Shown piece by piece: positions 1-9,017 of a stretch of 64,000 nt of DNA. The stretch lies in assembly GCA_020747015.1 (NCBI GenBank), contig JAGTJM010000013.1:496001-560000 (forward strand), read 5' to 3'. Each line of letters starts with the position of its first letter. Position 1 is the stretch's first letter. Made by a program: the position numbers and the translations under genes. The stretch comes from Pyrenochaeta sp. MPI-SDFR-AT-0127 (lineage: Eukaryota > Ascomycota > Dothideomycetes > Pleosporales > Cucurbitariaceae). The notes below the pieces were generated by a model that saw nothing but the letters and a program-made list of their open reading frames with translations, was not told the DNA's origin and made no database searches.

Positions 1-609
1 CAGCAGAACGTCTTCGCGCAGTCCGCGCTTGTCGCCAACCGCGGTGCTAGGAAATCGCAGACCATCATGGTCTTCGACTCCAAGACACTCGTCGCACAGG
101 ACATTCTCGGCAACAACGCCTTCCAGAACATTGGCCAGTTCGGCGGCATCGCCGGCGCAACCGGTGATCTCAACCGCGACCTTCCCACCAAGACTGCCGG
201 CATCCAGCTCTTTGGTGCTAAGCCTACCTGGTCTGCCGTTGCTGAGGATCCTGCTGCGAACCTCGGTGGCATCTGGCAAGCCGCGCTTGAGGACCTCCAG
301 AGGGCTGACAACGATCAGCAGGATAACCAGTTGAATGATCAGATTGCCGCTGAGGAGAAGAAGGCACTTGATGAGGCACGCAACAACGAGAACAACAACA
401 ACAACGAGGAGGAGCAGAAGGCTGCTGAGCAACAGGCTGCTGAACAGGCCGCCGCTGAACAGGCTGCTGCTGAACAGGCCGCTGCTGAGCAACAGCAACA
501 GGGTGAGGGCAACGCTGAGGAGCAGCAGGCTGCAGCAGAGCAACAGGCCGCTGAGCAGAAGCAAGGAGAGCAGAAACAAGGAGAGCAGAAAGCCGAGAAG
601 AAGGAATAA
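1..609 (+). CDS. 3' end of a protein with a Gln/Glu/Ala-repeat tail (partial)
   Basis: The reading frame is open from base 1 and ends with TAA at 607-609, so the true start lies upstream of the window. About 202 residues are visible. The first ~110 are ordinary sequence containing the phrases LGNNAFQNIGQFGG and AGIQLFGAKPTW. The rest is a low-complexity tail: an Asn/Glu run, then repeated AAEQ and AEQQ units, then KQGEQ units, ending in AEKKE. The tail is hydrophilic with no membrane segment. I do not recognise the family. A secreted or wall-associated protein is possible, but no signal peptide is visible because the N-terminus is missing. An internal ATG at 67 could start a shorter product, but the frame is coding-like upstream of it. 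Confidence 0.75.
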   Translation, partial: QQNVFAQSALVANRGARKSQTIMVFDSKTLVAQDILGNNAFQNIGQFGGIAGATGDLNRDLPTKTAGIQLFGAKPTWSAVAEDPAANLGGIWQAALEDLQRADNDQQDNQLNDQIAAEEKKALDEARNNENNNNNEEEQKAAEQQAAEQAAAEQAAAEQAAAEQQQQGEGNAEEQQAAAEQQAAEQKQGEQKQGEQKAEKKE

Positions 610-837
610 AAGACGCACGTGGAGCATGATTTTGACTAGCAAAAGCTCCTCCCTACATTTCTTGGGAGAGTTTTTATGAAAAACATCACTGCCCGGGCTG
701 CGCCAAACAATTGATAAGGAAAGAAAAACGAAAGAGATTGTATACCCCCCCATGAGAAGAGAGAGAGAGATTTTTCTGGGCTTTGGAAAGGATTACGACG
801 ACTTTTATGTTTTGGGCGTACATGAGCAGCTTTTCAA

Positions 838-995
838 TGCGCATTTAGAGCCGGGCTCCTGACTGGATCAGAGGAGGTTTACAAGTTTAAATGTTAAATC
901 AAAATGTCTTAACATACTCTACTCTTTTCTTTTTTGCTGTTGATGCCAGTGATGATTTCGCGAAGATGTGACATTACATACTAATCTCAGGATGG
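838..995 (+). repeat. diverged direct repeat, copy A
   Basis: About 155 bp beginning TGCGCATTTAGAGCCGGGCT and ending near ACTAATCTCAGGA. It matches 2395-2550 in the same order and orientation through several shared blocks: GAGCCGGGC, a TTTACA-GTTTAA block, CAAAATGTCTTAACAT and the ATCTCAGGA end. Identity is roughly three quarters by eye. There is no open frame in either copy. It could be a solo terminal repeat or MITE remnant, or an old segmental duplication. Confidence 0.6.
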
Positions 996-2394
996 GGAGA
1001 GGGGAGGGGATTTAGCTGAAGACATTCCTGTCGTGATATCTAGTTGCTTTTGATATTTGGTACCAGTGGGCTTTTCGTGATATGCCTGTTTTGCTCAAAA
1101 TTCTTACGTTTTCGGTGTTCTGCATCTGATATTCAACTAATTCTCAAAGTGAATGGTGATAGAAGTTCTGCCTTTTCAACAAGTCTACTTGATGCCTCGA
1201 CTGAATGTTTCTACTTAGAGTTGAGGTCCTTCAAAATGAAGCTTTGATATATCCCTATAATCTCTCGTGTCAAGTTGTATACCTTTAGCAGAAGATAACA
1301 CATAAGATTCTGACTTGGAAGCGTTGAAGTAACTCCAATTAGCCGCAGAGCACTGCCCTGCCCTCTCTACAATGTAAGGAAATTCCTCCCTGGGGAGCGA
1401 TAAACTCCAAGGAGATGAATTGTTTTCAAAAAAAAATTGCCATAAGCGCAAATGAGGAAATCCGCTGTGATGAATTCCTCCCTGGTTGGCTTCATTGGAA
1501 CTTCGCAAAGCGTTCTAGACACCTGCTAATCTACTACTGGCCGAAGACAGATATGGAGCAATATCAGAGCAATTTGCAGGACAACACCTAGATGAAAGAA
1601 AATACAACCATCCCCCTAACAAACACGCCACCCCATGACGTGTATCGCCTATCCACACCAATTGCAATTATTCTCATGCAGCCTTATATCAATGTATGTA
1701 TCATATCCGCGTTATGTATCCGGTATTCTAGAATATTTTCCTTCGCTATCCAGATATATCTATGTCGTCTCGTCGAGTTTTAATCCGCCCTCTTGCACAT
1801 AGAGCCATCTACACCATGATCGAAGTATGACAGGATAGAATAAAGAAGAAAATGAATAGGCTGATGAAAAGAAATGTGCATACAAGGATACTCTGGGACC
1901 AGGCTTCCCATTGTTTGAAGTAAATGCTTGAAAATTAGGCTTTAGATTGAAATGGTAAAAGAAATGGCTCCTGCCGCCTCAGATATTACATCAAAGTAAC
2001 ATGAATTTAGTAAAACAGTATCTTTAAATATGTGTCGAGGAGAATGAGGAATTCTGGAGGCACACATGCTAACCTCCAGCAATCAGGTACTTGTCATCAT
2101 CCTCAAAATATCCTTGATGTTGGGAAAGTGCTGCAAGCCACAGATGCAACCAGATTCTTTGGGGTCCAGTGAACGCTAGCAATCTCCAAGCATAGTGTGG
2201 TGGATTCAGTGATTTTACAGCAATGTTATTGGAGGCGGTGAGGGAGCTGGAAGAACTAAGTCGCGATTAACGTATTTTAAGGCATTTCCCATTGCAGTAA
2301 ATACAGAACCAACCTTGTGTAGCAATTCAGTAGATAATTTGGCGCACATGTTTGACATATTCATGACTTCTTGAGAATACACTCGTTCTTTCAA

Positions 2395-2550
2395 ATGCGC
2401 ATTCAGAGCCGGGCTTCTGACTGAGTCGGAGATTTACATGTTTAATTTTTTTTTGAATCAAATTGTCTTGACATGCTCTTGGTTTTTTGGTTCTTGATGT
2501 AAATGATGATTCGTGAAGAGACACATTGTATATCAATCTCAGGAAGATTT
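2395..2550 (+). repeat. diverged direct repeat, copy B
   Basis: Partner of 838-995. It begins ATGCGCATTCAGAGCCGGGC and ends TATCAATCTCAGGAAG. A shorter third echo of its first ~25 bases (TGTGCATTCAAAGCCAGAGC) starts near 2556. Copy B ends about 50 bp from the stop codon of the minus-strand gene at 2606. Confidence 0.6.
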
Positions 2551-2605
2551 ACAATGTGCATTCAAAGCCAGAGCATCCGGTAGAGGTACACTACAAGAAC
2601 ATCAA

Positions 2606-4096
2606 TCAATTCTTAACCTTTCCTTTGCTTTTGCCACTAAGCGCTTGTGACATTTTTTTAGTCAGAGTTTTCAGTCTATCCTTGCCCCTGCTCTTCCCCT
2701 TTCCTTCATCCCCGTTGTCATCGTTCTTTGGAGGAGTTTGAAGCGGAGCAGATGTCTTTAATTGCGGAGGGGGAGTCGATTTGACGAAAGTGATTGCCAT
2801 TGTGTTGCGGTAAGCAGAGTTGAGGGCATCGACACCTTGACCTGACCAACATGTGCGCCACATATTGGTCTTGAAAGGGGTAAGGAAAGCTCTCTGCTCA
2901 CCGAATTCCATCGAATGAAGTACCTCTGGCCAGCTCTTGATGTCAGTCGATCCATGTAGCGGCGACATGTTCTGCCAGGCCTGTTCGAGGTTGTTATGCC
3001 ATGATAAGCCTTCCGACATCTGTATGGCCTTCTCATGCCATGCTCGTTCTTTTCCTTGTGGGACGATGCAAGCCGACATTGGGGGTGTAGAAGGCTTGGG
3101 TTGTACAACGTCAAAAGAGAAGACGGCAACACCAGTAAATGTCTGCCCTGCTGAAGTCCAGCTTGTGCTCAGCCAACTCATGCCCTTTGGTGCTGGAGTG
3201 TTGGCATACATATGCTCTTGAAAGGCTGCCCAGAGAAACGCGCGAAGTGGACTGAATGCTGTATATACGACGCCGATACCTCCAGGACTCATCTGATTAG
3301 GAGCTACACTAGGGCTCAGATCCAACTTTGGCTCGTTCCAGCGGTCGGGCCAGGCCGAGAGTCCAAAGTGCGCGGCGGTCCCATGGTATACACTGTATGC
3401 GCCAGGTTCTTTTGGAACATACTTGCTGTCAGGGCTCCACTCCTCCAACTTGCTCAAAGTGGCTCCATATCGAGCGTCAACGAGTGTTGCGTTCATAGCC
3501 CAAGCTTGACGAATTGTTGGGCCTTCAAGTTTGACCTGAACGATCTTACCACTTGTACCTCCACCAGAGTTTGCACTTGGATACGCAAGAGAAGGTTCGT
3601 CGAATGTACCATCATAGTTCTTGTCAAGCGTAGTAGGACTATAGGTAGTACGAGATGAGAGGGTTGTATTTGTGCTAAAACCACCAGAAGGCTGAGATGA
3701 TGAAGCCGCCGACCTACTTGTCTGAAACTTGGAGACTCGAATCAGCGAATCGGCAAGGAACTTGAGCCAATACTCGAAAGTGCAGCTGCAGATGAAGTCA
3801 TCGGCGACATCCCAACCGGCAGTTGCATCAAAGCTCCGCAAATTCTGGCGAAACACATTCTTCATTCCAGCGCTGAGGATGGAGCCAAGCACGATGAAGA
3901 AATTGTTCAAGTCAGTAGGGAAGGCTGACTTCAAGTGGACTCCAGTGCGTTCCTGCGCGAAATGCAGAATAACCTTCTCGAAGCGTGTCACCTGGGGGGA
4001 GAAATTGCTGGTGCCGATATCCTTGGCAATGTCATAAGTGAAGAAGCTGAGCAGGAGCTCCTCGCTGGGCATCTTCCAACCTAAATTGCTTGCCAT
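2606..4096 (-). CDS. orphan protein with an ADP-ribosyltransferase-like (DUF3990-like) signature
   Basis: A single 496-residue exon starting MASNLGWKM. The N-terminal ~120 residues are a helical, aromatic-rich region (SFFTYDIAKDI, FEYWLKFLADSL). A Ser/Thr-rich linker follows at about 125-190. The C-terminal part contains SVYHGTAAHFG at about residue 240, then GGIGVVYTAFSPLRAFLWAA about 45 residues later. This spacing recalls the YHG(S/T)...GFY.T...A..WA layout of DUF3990 and related ADP-ribosyltransferase-fold proteins; assignment to that fold is inference. The last ~60 residues are Lys/Gly-rich (KGKSRGKDRLK), nucleic-acid-binding or nuclear in flavour. There is no signal peptide or membrane segment. 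A decayed partial copy of its 3' end lies at 21492-21807. Function unknown; expression is supported only by the long intact frame. Confidence 0.75.
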   Translation of the reverse strand: MASNLGWKMPSEELLLSFFTYDIAKDIGTSNFSPQVTRFEKVILHFAQERTGVHLKSAFPTDLNNFFIVLGSILSAGMKNVFRQNLRSFDATAGWDVADDFICSCTFEYWLKFLADSLIRVSKFQTSRSAASSSQPSGGFSTNTTLSSRTTYSPTTLDKNYDGTFDEPSLAYPSANSGGGTSGKIVQVKLEGPTIRQAWAMNATLVDARYGATLSKLEEWSPDSKYVPKEPGAYSVYHGTAAHFGLSAWPDRWNEPKLDLSPSVAPNQMSPGGIGVVYTAFSPLRAFLWAAFQEHMYANTPAPKGMSWLSTSWTSAGQTFTGVAVFSFDVVQPKPSTPPMSACIVPQGKERAWHEKAIQMSEGLSWHNNLEQAWQNMSPLHGSTDIKSWPEVLHSMEFGEQRAFLTPFKTNMWRTCWSGQGVDALNSAYRNTMAITFVKSTPPPQLKTSAPLQTPPKNDDNGDEGKGKSRGKDRLKTLTKKMSQALSGKSKGKVKN

Positions 4097-4898
4097 TGTC
4101 TTCGAAGGCTGTAACTTGGAGATCGGTGTCGGATTATGGATGTCAGCTTCAATATCTGAGCTTGAAAGCGTAGTAGAACCTACCTGATGTTGGCAAGCTT
4201 ATCTACAAGACAAGTGTTGAGAATGTGAGTAGTAAAGAAGTAAAGGAGTAAAAAGGTGGCGGGCAAAATATTCAAAGCAAACGAGAGTAGGCGCCAGCTG
4301 GCAACCGTGGGTCCATTCACATTCGCCTTTGGTTCTCATTATCAAATAGTGGCACAGACCAGTAGAAGTATTTCAGCTTGGATTTGACTCGCTCACCTTT
4401 CCCTAGGTACCCAGCAGCTATATCCAAGTCGCTTTTGATTAATTGAGATCTCTTTCACTTTCAGTAAGAACGTATTGTTTTCGTGATGTCCCGGTAATGA
4501 GAATGCAGATCTCCCATGTTCATACACCGAGTAGTTGAAACAATCAACGTATTCCATAATCTAGCTAGGTTGCAAATATACACTACGTTGACAGAAGTAT
4601 GATAAAGGGACAGTCCAAGAATGACAAAGGAAACCCGGGTATACTTGCGCCAACGATCGTTATCTTCATAAATCCGCAAAGCGCCGTTTGCGATGATCAA
4701 TCTAAGTGAAAAGTAGTCGAAGCAATGTCGCTGATACGAGCAATCTGAACCGTTACGGTAATATGAACGAGAAGAGAAGAGCGGACATATTATGAAAGCA
4801 AAGGAAAGAAGACCACCTTGTGTTGTGTACCCCTAGGCACTCGCATCTTGCTCTCAGGAAGCGGTAGTGTATGACCAGCAATGGGGGCAGCGAGGCGA
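4097..4898. other. intergenic, upstream of the ART-like gene
   Basis: Probably 5' leader and promoter of the minus-strand gene ending at 4096, then 3' flank of the next minus-strand gene. A minus-strand frame at 4461-4700 has no coding character. Nothing else recognised. Confidence 0.5.
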
Positions 4899-5828
4899 TC
4901 AGATGCCACCCATATCGACTTCGCTCGCCAGGAAATCTGCTTCCTCAAAGTCGCTCCCACTCCCCACTGCGACCCGTCCCTCCATCCTTTCAGCATTCTC
5001 AAAATCCATGTCCATATCCTCGTCGTTCAGCACACCTCTCGCGGCTCGCCTGGACTTTGGTTGTGCGAATTGCCGTACTGCCGGCAGCATATTGATACTC
5101 TGTGGCGGCGTCTCGCTAAGTGGACTGACAGGAGCGTCGTCCATCTCAGCAGCACCCGTACCGAGCCCCTTCATCGAGATCGAGAAGAAGAAGTTGGTGT
5201 TCAGGGGCTTGTCATCGTCGTCCTGCCATGAGCGTTTCGAAGGGTTGAGAGGGTTCGGGAGCCGTTGCGAGGATGTTGAGTAGCCCGAGTCTGCGGAACC
5301 TTGGGATGAAAATGGTTGTGTGAATGCTTCAGCGGGAAGAGGGAAGAGATTTGAGGCTCGTGAGCCGGTCGAGTCGAGACCGCCGTAGAGATGAATGTTT
5401 GTAGTGGGTTGTTCTGCGAAACCTAATCCGCCAATCTTATGCAGCCCGCAAAATGGTAACAACTCTCTCTGATGCACGAAGTCATCAGGCACAGGATCTC
5501 GCGGGGGCTTAGTCTCTAGTGCATCCAGTACCGCGGGTTTGGAGAGGGTGGTCTGAATGGAGGGCAAGGCGGACATTTTTTGGGTCTTGTAGCCTTCCGG
5601 CACACTCTTTCTAACTCTCATCCCAACACTGAGCAGGTCAGCTTGCACGTGTCCCGGCACTTGGGGCGCAAGGCTCTCGCGCTGTTGTTGTCGAGGTCGG
5701 GTAATCGGATCTTGGCCCCGCGGATCTTCGAAGTCGTCAAAGTCGTCTCTCTGCGCGAAGTAGCTGGTGATGCTCGGTTGGAACTTTCTCTTGGTGCGGT
5801 GTTCAGTCGACGAATCCCTCATGTGCAT
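4899..5828 (-). CDS. Spd1/Dif1-like ribonucleotide reductase inhibitor with a PIP box
   Basis: From the ATG at 5828 the product is 309 residues. Near its N-terminus lies KRKFQPSITSYF, which fits both the conserved head of the fungal RNR-inhibitor family (Spd1, Dif1, Hug1) and a PCNA-interacting PIP box (Q-x-x-I-x-x-Y-F). Members of that family restrain ribonucleotide reductase, partly by controlling small-subunit location, and S. pombe Spd1 is destroyed through PCNA and CRL4-Cdt2 in S phase. The remainder is disordered and charged, with a short SADSGYSTSSQ Ser cluster and an acidic C-terminus (DEDMDMDFENAE). The frame is open to an ATG at 5990, but the extra 54 residues are Pro/Ser/Arg-rich and look like leader, so the 5828 start (or the ATG two codons later) is preferred. 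MluI-box motifs lie upstream. Confidence 0.7.
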   Translation of the reverse strand: MHMRDSSTEHRTKRKFQPSITSYFAQRDDFDDFEDPRGQDPITRPRQQQRESLAPQVPGHVQADLLSVGMRVRKSVPEGYKTQKMSALPSIQTTLSKPAVLDALETKPPRDPVPDDFVHQRELLPFCGLHKIGGLGFAEQPTTNIHLYGGLDSTGSRASNLFPLPAEAFTQPFSSQGSADSGYSTSSQRLPNPLNPSKRSWQDDDDKPLNTNFFFSISMKGLGTGAAEMDDAPVSPLSETPPQSINMLPAVRQFAQPKSRRAARGVLNDEDMDMDFENAERMEGRVAVGSGSDFEEADFLASEVDMGGI

Positions 5829-6158
5829 CGTCGGAAGTAGCGAGTGTGTAGCGAGTGTGGGAGATGGTGGGTCTGGCCCAGTTGACAATAATCTGAGGGA
5901 GGAGGGGGAGTTTCTGATGCGCGAGACGCACGCTCGAGCCAACTTTCGGGGGGCTGAAGGGAGCAAGGTTCCGGGATGCAGCGTAATCAATTAGCTGCTA
6001 AGAGAGGAATGGCGGGTAGAATCCAACCCAGTAAGGCGCTCTGCTGTCTCTGATGGCAATGTTGAAGAAGAAAAGTTGAAGAGATGGGCCTGGAACTGGC
6101 GGACAGACCACGGCAGATGATCAAACACGAGGCGGCGTGCTGATCTCTCGCGGTATCG

Positions 6159-6212
6159 ACGCGATATATGGGGCCCAGCCAGCAACGGCAATTGGAGCTT
6201 GGATGGACGCGT
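6159..6212. promoter_or_regulatory. MluI cell-cycle box pair upstream of the RNR inhibitor
   Basis: A perfect ACGCGT at 6207-6212 and a near match ACGCGA at 6159-6164, about 330-380 bp upstream of the preferred start of the minus-strand inhibitor gene. MBF-type factors bind ACGCGT at G1/S genes in fungi; use here is inferred from position and target type. Confidence 0.4.
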
Positions 6213-6355
6213 TCTAGTGTTGCGACAGCCGAACCATCATTAATATGAAGCTCACTGCTCAGCGAAGCACGCTCAGCGTCACTCCCAAGCGCCTGCCAAT
6301 GTCTGATATTCAGTGTTACTTCCAACACAATAATGAGACTGCCACATAAACTGTC

Positions 6356-6664
6356 TCATACCGACCCATCTTTCGAGGACTGAGGCCCTGGTCTTCTGCG
6401 CTTGCGACTGTTCACGATTCCTTGCATAACAAACGCTTGCCGGCTCCCGCCTGGCATAATTTGCAGCCACCTGCGGGCCTCGCGTTCAATGATCCGCAAT
6501 GTTATACCCACGACGCTTGCTGCATGGCGTAAATCAGCAAGCACGAGCGCGTCATTTGACCACGAAGCAAATTCGTCACCCACTGCCATCGCTGCTAGAT
6601 CTTCGAGTCGCTTCGTTGTTACGTCAATTGAGGGGGCCTTCGGTGAAGGTCCGCTTACATGCAT
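6356..6664 (-). CDS. small hypothetical protein, possibly one exon of a longer gene
   Basis: A 102-residue frame starting MHVSGPSPKAPS. Residues ~17-75 look like a genuine amphipathic helical protein (KRLEDLAAMAVGDEF, ALVLADLRHAASVVG, LRIIEREARRWLQ). It ends in a basic KRRRPGPQSSKDGSV tail. I do not recognise the family. The ATG is directly followed by a possible splice donor (CATGTAAGC), so the real gene may have an upstream exon that I could not place. It lies between the inhibitor promoter and the membrane-protein gene. Confidence 0.35.
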   Translation of the reverse strand: MHVSGPSPKAPSIDVTTKRLEDLAAMAVGDEFASWSNDALVLADLRHAASVVGITLRIIEREARRWLQIMPGGSRQAFVMQGIVNSRKRRRPGPQSSKDGSV

Positions 6665-7131
6665 GGCTTTGTCACCTGCTACGCTCAGATTGTACCTTTA
6701 CGAGGAAAGATCCATCAGCAGACTAAGACACAAGCGAGGCTTGATAGCTTTTGCGATCCAACTCGTACCTGGACAAAGCAGATTACATGTTAGGTCGTCA
6801 CTTGCCAACAGGACCCATCCGTGAGAGCAAGTGGAATAACATGACATACATCCTGGTTCAAAAGAGCACAGTCTGGCTGATTAAATCGGCTTATTCATTC
6901 ATACATTAACAAAACTGGAGAAGTGACCTGTACGTCGCCGGATACATGGTACTTATAACGCCAGAACACCGTTGCCCGACTTGTCACCGCAAAATCGGAC
7001 ACCATTGCCTCTTCCAAACATATTGCAATAACGTTCGACCCTTCGGCTGCAAAGCTCTACATCCCCTACGAAAGCCTTAGGATGCTTTTACGGCAATGCT
7101 TCGTTTGCTGCCACAGTAACACAATCTTCTC

Positions 7132-7821
7132 CTAGGAATGCTCGCCCATCTCAACACCTTCCTTTCTCTGCTGTCTCGCCGCCCATTTGTCCGCAAGCCA
7201 TGTCACCATTGTCAATCCCATGCTAATGCCGAGCAGAAGGAACACGGTGAGTGTGCCGTGCAGGGCAAATTTGCTTTCCTGGCACAGGCTTCCGAATTTG
7301 CTGTTGCCCATGCCTTTCGGCATCTCCATGTCCTGGGGAAGCGGTTCGCTCGACTTGTACTTGCAAGTCCAGGTCTGAATGGTGTCGATTTCGGGAGTGT
7401 TGTTGTTGAGAATGTGCGAATAGATGACAGTCACAAGAGTTAAAAGGAGCGAGGGAAGGAGAGTGGCGAGAGACAGAAGCGCCCGAAGTGTGTGTTTCTG
7501 GCGGAGAGCAAGCTGGTCTTTGTTAATATGTTTTCCCTAACCATGTATGACTTGATATGAGCTTACCTGAGGAACGAAAGATGCGGCGAGGAAAGCACCA
7601 CAGAGAACCACCGTCACAACAGAACTCGCAACAAGGGCTTTGGTGCCATGTGTATCGAAATGCTGCGGCCACATAGGGAGCCACCAGGGGTTGGACGTTT
7701 GCTGCTTGTTGAAGACATCGAGAGTATGTGCTGATGTACCAAGGATGGCAATGCTGAGGGCCAAAACGAGACCAGTGATGACAGCCTGTGCCAGATGGAG
7801 GGGTGCCGGGTTGATCTTCAT
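7132..7821 (-). CDS. four-helix MARVEL-like membrane protein
   Basis: Two exons, 7821-7567 and 7512-7132, joined in phase 0 over a 54-nt intron (GTAAGC donor, CAG acceptor), encode 211 residues. Four hydrophobic segments are visible: about 10-34 (AVITGLVLALSIAILG), 65-85 (VASSVVTVVLCGAFLAA), a third early in exon 2 (LATLLPSLLLTLVTVI) and a fourth near the C-terminus (GTLTVFLLLGISMGLTMVT). The tail is short and charged. The size and 4-TM spacing fit fungal MARVEL-domain proteins of the plasma membrane or membrane-organising type. The family call rests on topology, not on a diagnostic motif. The start at MKINPAPLH is chosen because the upstream open frame is leader-like. Confidence 0.75.
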
Positions 7822-9017
7822 TTTGCCGTTTATGTTTCTTTCTCTTTCTGTCAAGATAGTCGTGCTGGTATGAAGTTTTGAAAGGATCGACGAGAAACTC
7901 GGGGGTGTTGAAATGTAAGGAGTGTCAACCAGGAGCACCCCACTTGTCAAAAATGAAAGACGAACTTAATGAAACAACGAAAGGACGACGCTGAATTTAA
8001 CTCAATGTTCTCTTTGCCTGTAGGGGATGAGAAACACTTGAAGGGCAACCCATGCCTTTAAAACGACTTGGTCGCAGTGCGTGTTTCACGCCCACCGATT
8101 ATCCATTGCGCCCCTTGCAAGCACATCCGCACCAGAATAGCTCTGCAAAGCAAAGAAAAGAACGGTAATTTGCCTTGCCGCTGCAATGAACATTGGTACT
8201 TGGGTTGGCAGCGCCGTTGTTCTGGTTTGGTGGTGGTTGGTGTTATTCACAGCGCGTAAGATGCAGGTCGATACCGTAAATAGCCATATTAGCCTGCATA
8301 TGGGTTCGCGACCTTACCGGAAGGAACCCATTTAGCAACCCATTCCACTCTTTGTGGCCTACTTTCCAGCCAGTCGCTCGTTGGCAGCGCCGATCGCACA
8401 GTGGGTCGAGGCAGTGTGGCTTGCTCAGTCGCTCCATCCGTAGCGAGCTATGCTGCATTCTGTGTGAACGTTTCTGGCCCACTTTTCGTGCTGTCGAATG
8501 GGAGGGCGAAGGGGGCCAAATGCAAGTTCGAAACCCAGAACGCAGGGTAGGCGCTTCGAGGGATGAGGTGCAGATGCTGATTCGGGAGAGGTTTCGGGCG
8601 CTTACAGGTAGACATGGATGTGGTGGTACAACAAAATGATTGGCTGGACACGATGAGACCCTTTTGACGGTGCACCATCGGTTCTCCGGAATCATGAGTG
8701 ATAGCAAGGGAAGATATCGTACAGTTGGAATTGCGGTGTACTAGAATCGTCAAATGAACATGCTACCTAAGAGAAGGGAGCAGAGTGTGGTGCACACAAG
8801 ATGGAAGGCATAGGTTTTGTGCATAAACTCAAGATTCTACACATATCCGGAACGCCCAAGTGGTAACACCTCACTGTACAATGCAATCCTCACGCGCCTG
8901 AAAACTAAGGCTGGTAGGCCAATGGCTGAATGGACAACACGTTCCTTGTTGGCGCCGCTACGGCACTGTTATCCGTACCTTGTGCAAACACCATGGCTAG
9001 GTAAGGAATTGTTCGTG
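7822..9017. other. intergenic 1.2 kb
   Basis: Promoter side of the MARVEL-like gene and 3' flank of the LysM gene. Overlapping open frames around 8243-8753 on both strands are Ser/Arg/Cys-rich in the manner of non-coding GC-balanced DNA. No gene supported. Confidence 0.5.

Larger units (their letters stand above)
610..2605. other. gene-poor AT-rich stretch of 2 kb
   Basis: No convincing gene on either strand. Open frames are short and uncoded in composition. It contains a GA-rich microsatellite near 755-772 and the two diverged direct repeats listed separately. Both flanking genes end into this region. Confidence 0.6.

Noticed and set aside
755..772. GA-rich run as a CRISPR or structured repeat
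   Set aside because: Simple microsatellite only; no spaced repeats anywhere in the window.
4461..4700. 79-residue minus-strand frame
   Set aside because: No domain or homology-like pattern and an unfavourable position between gene ends.
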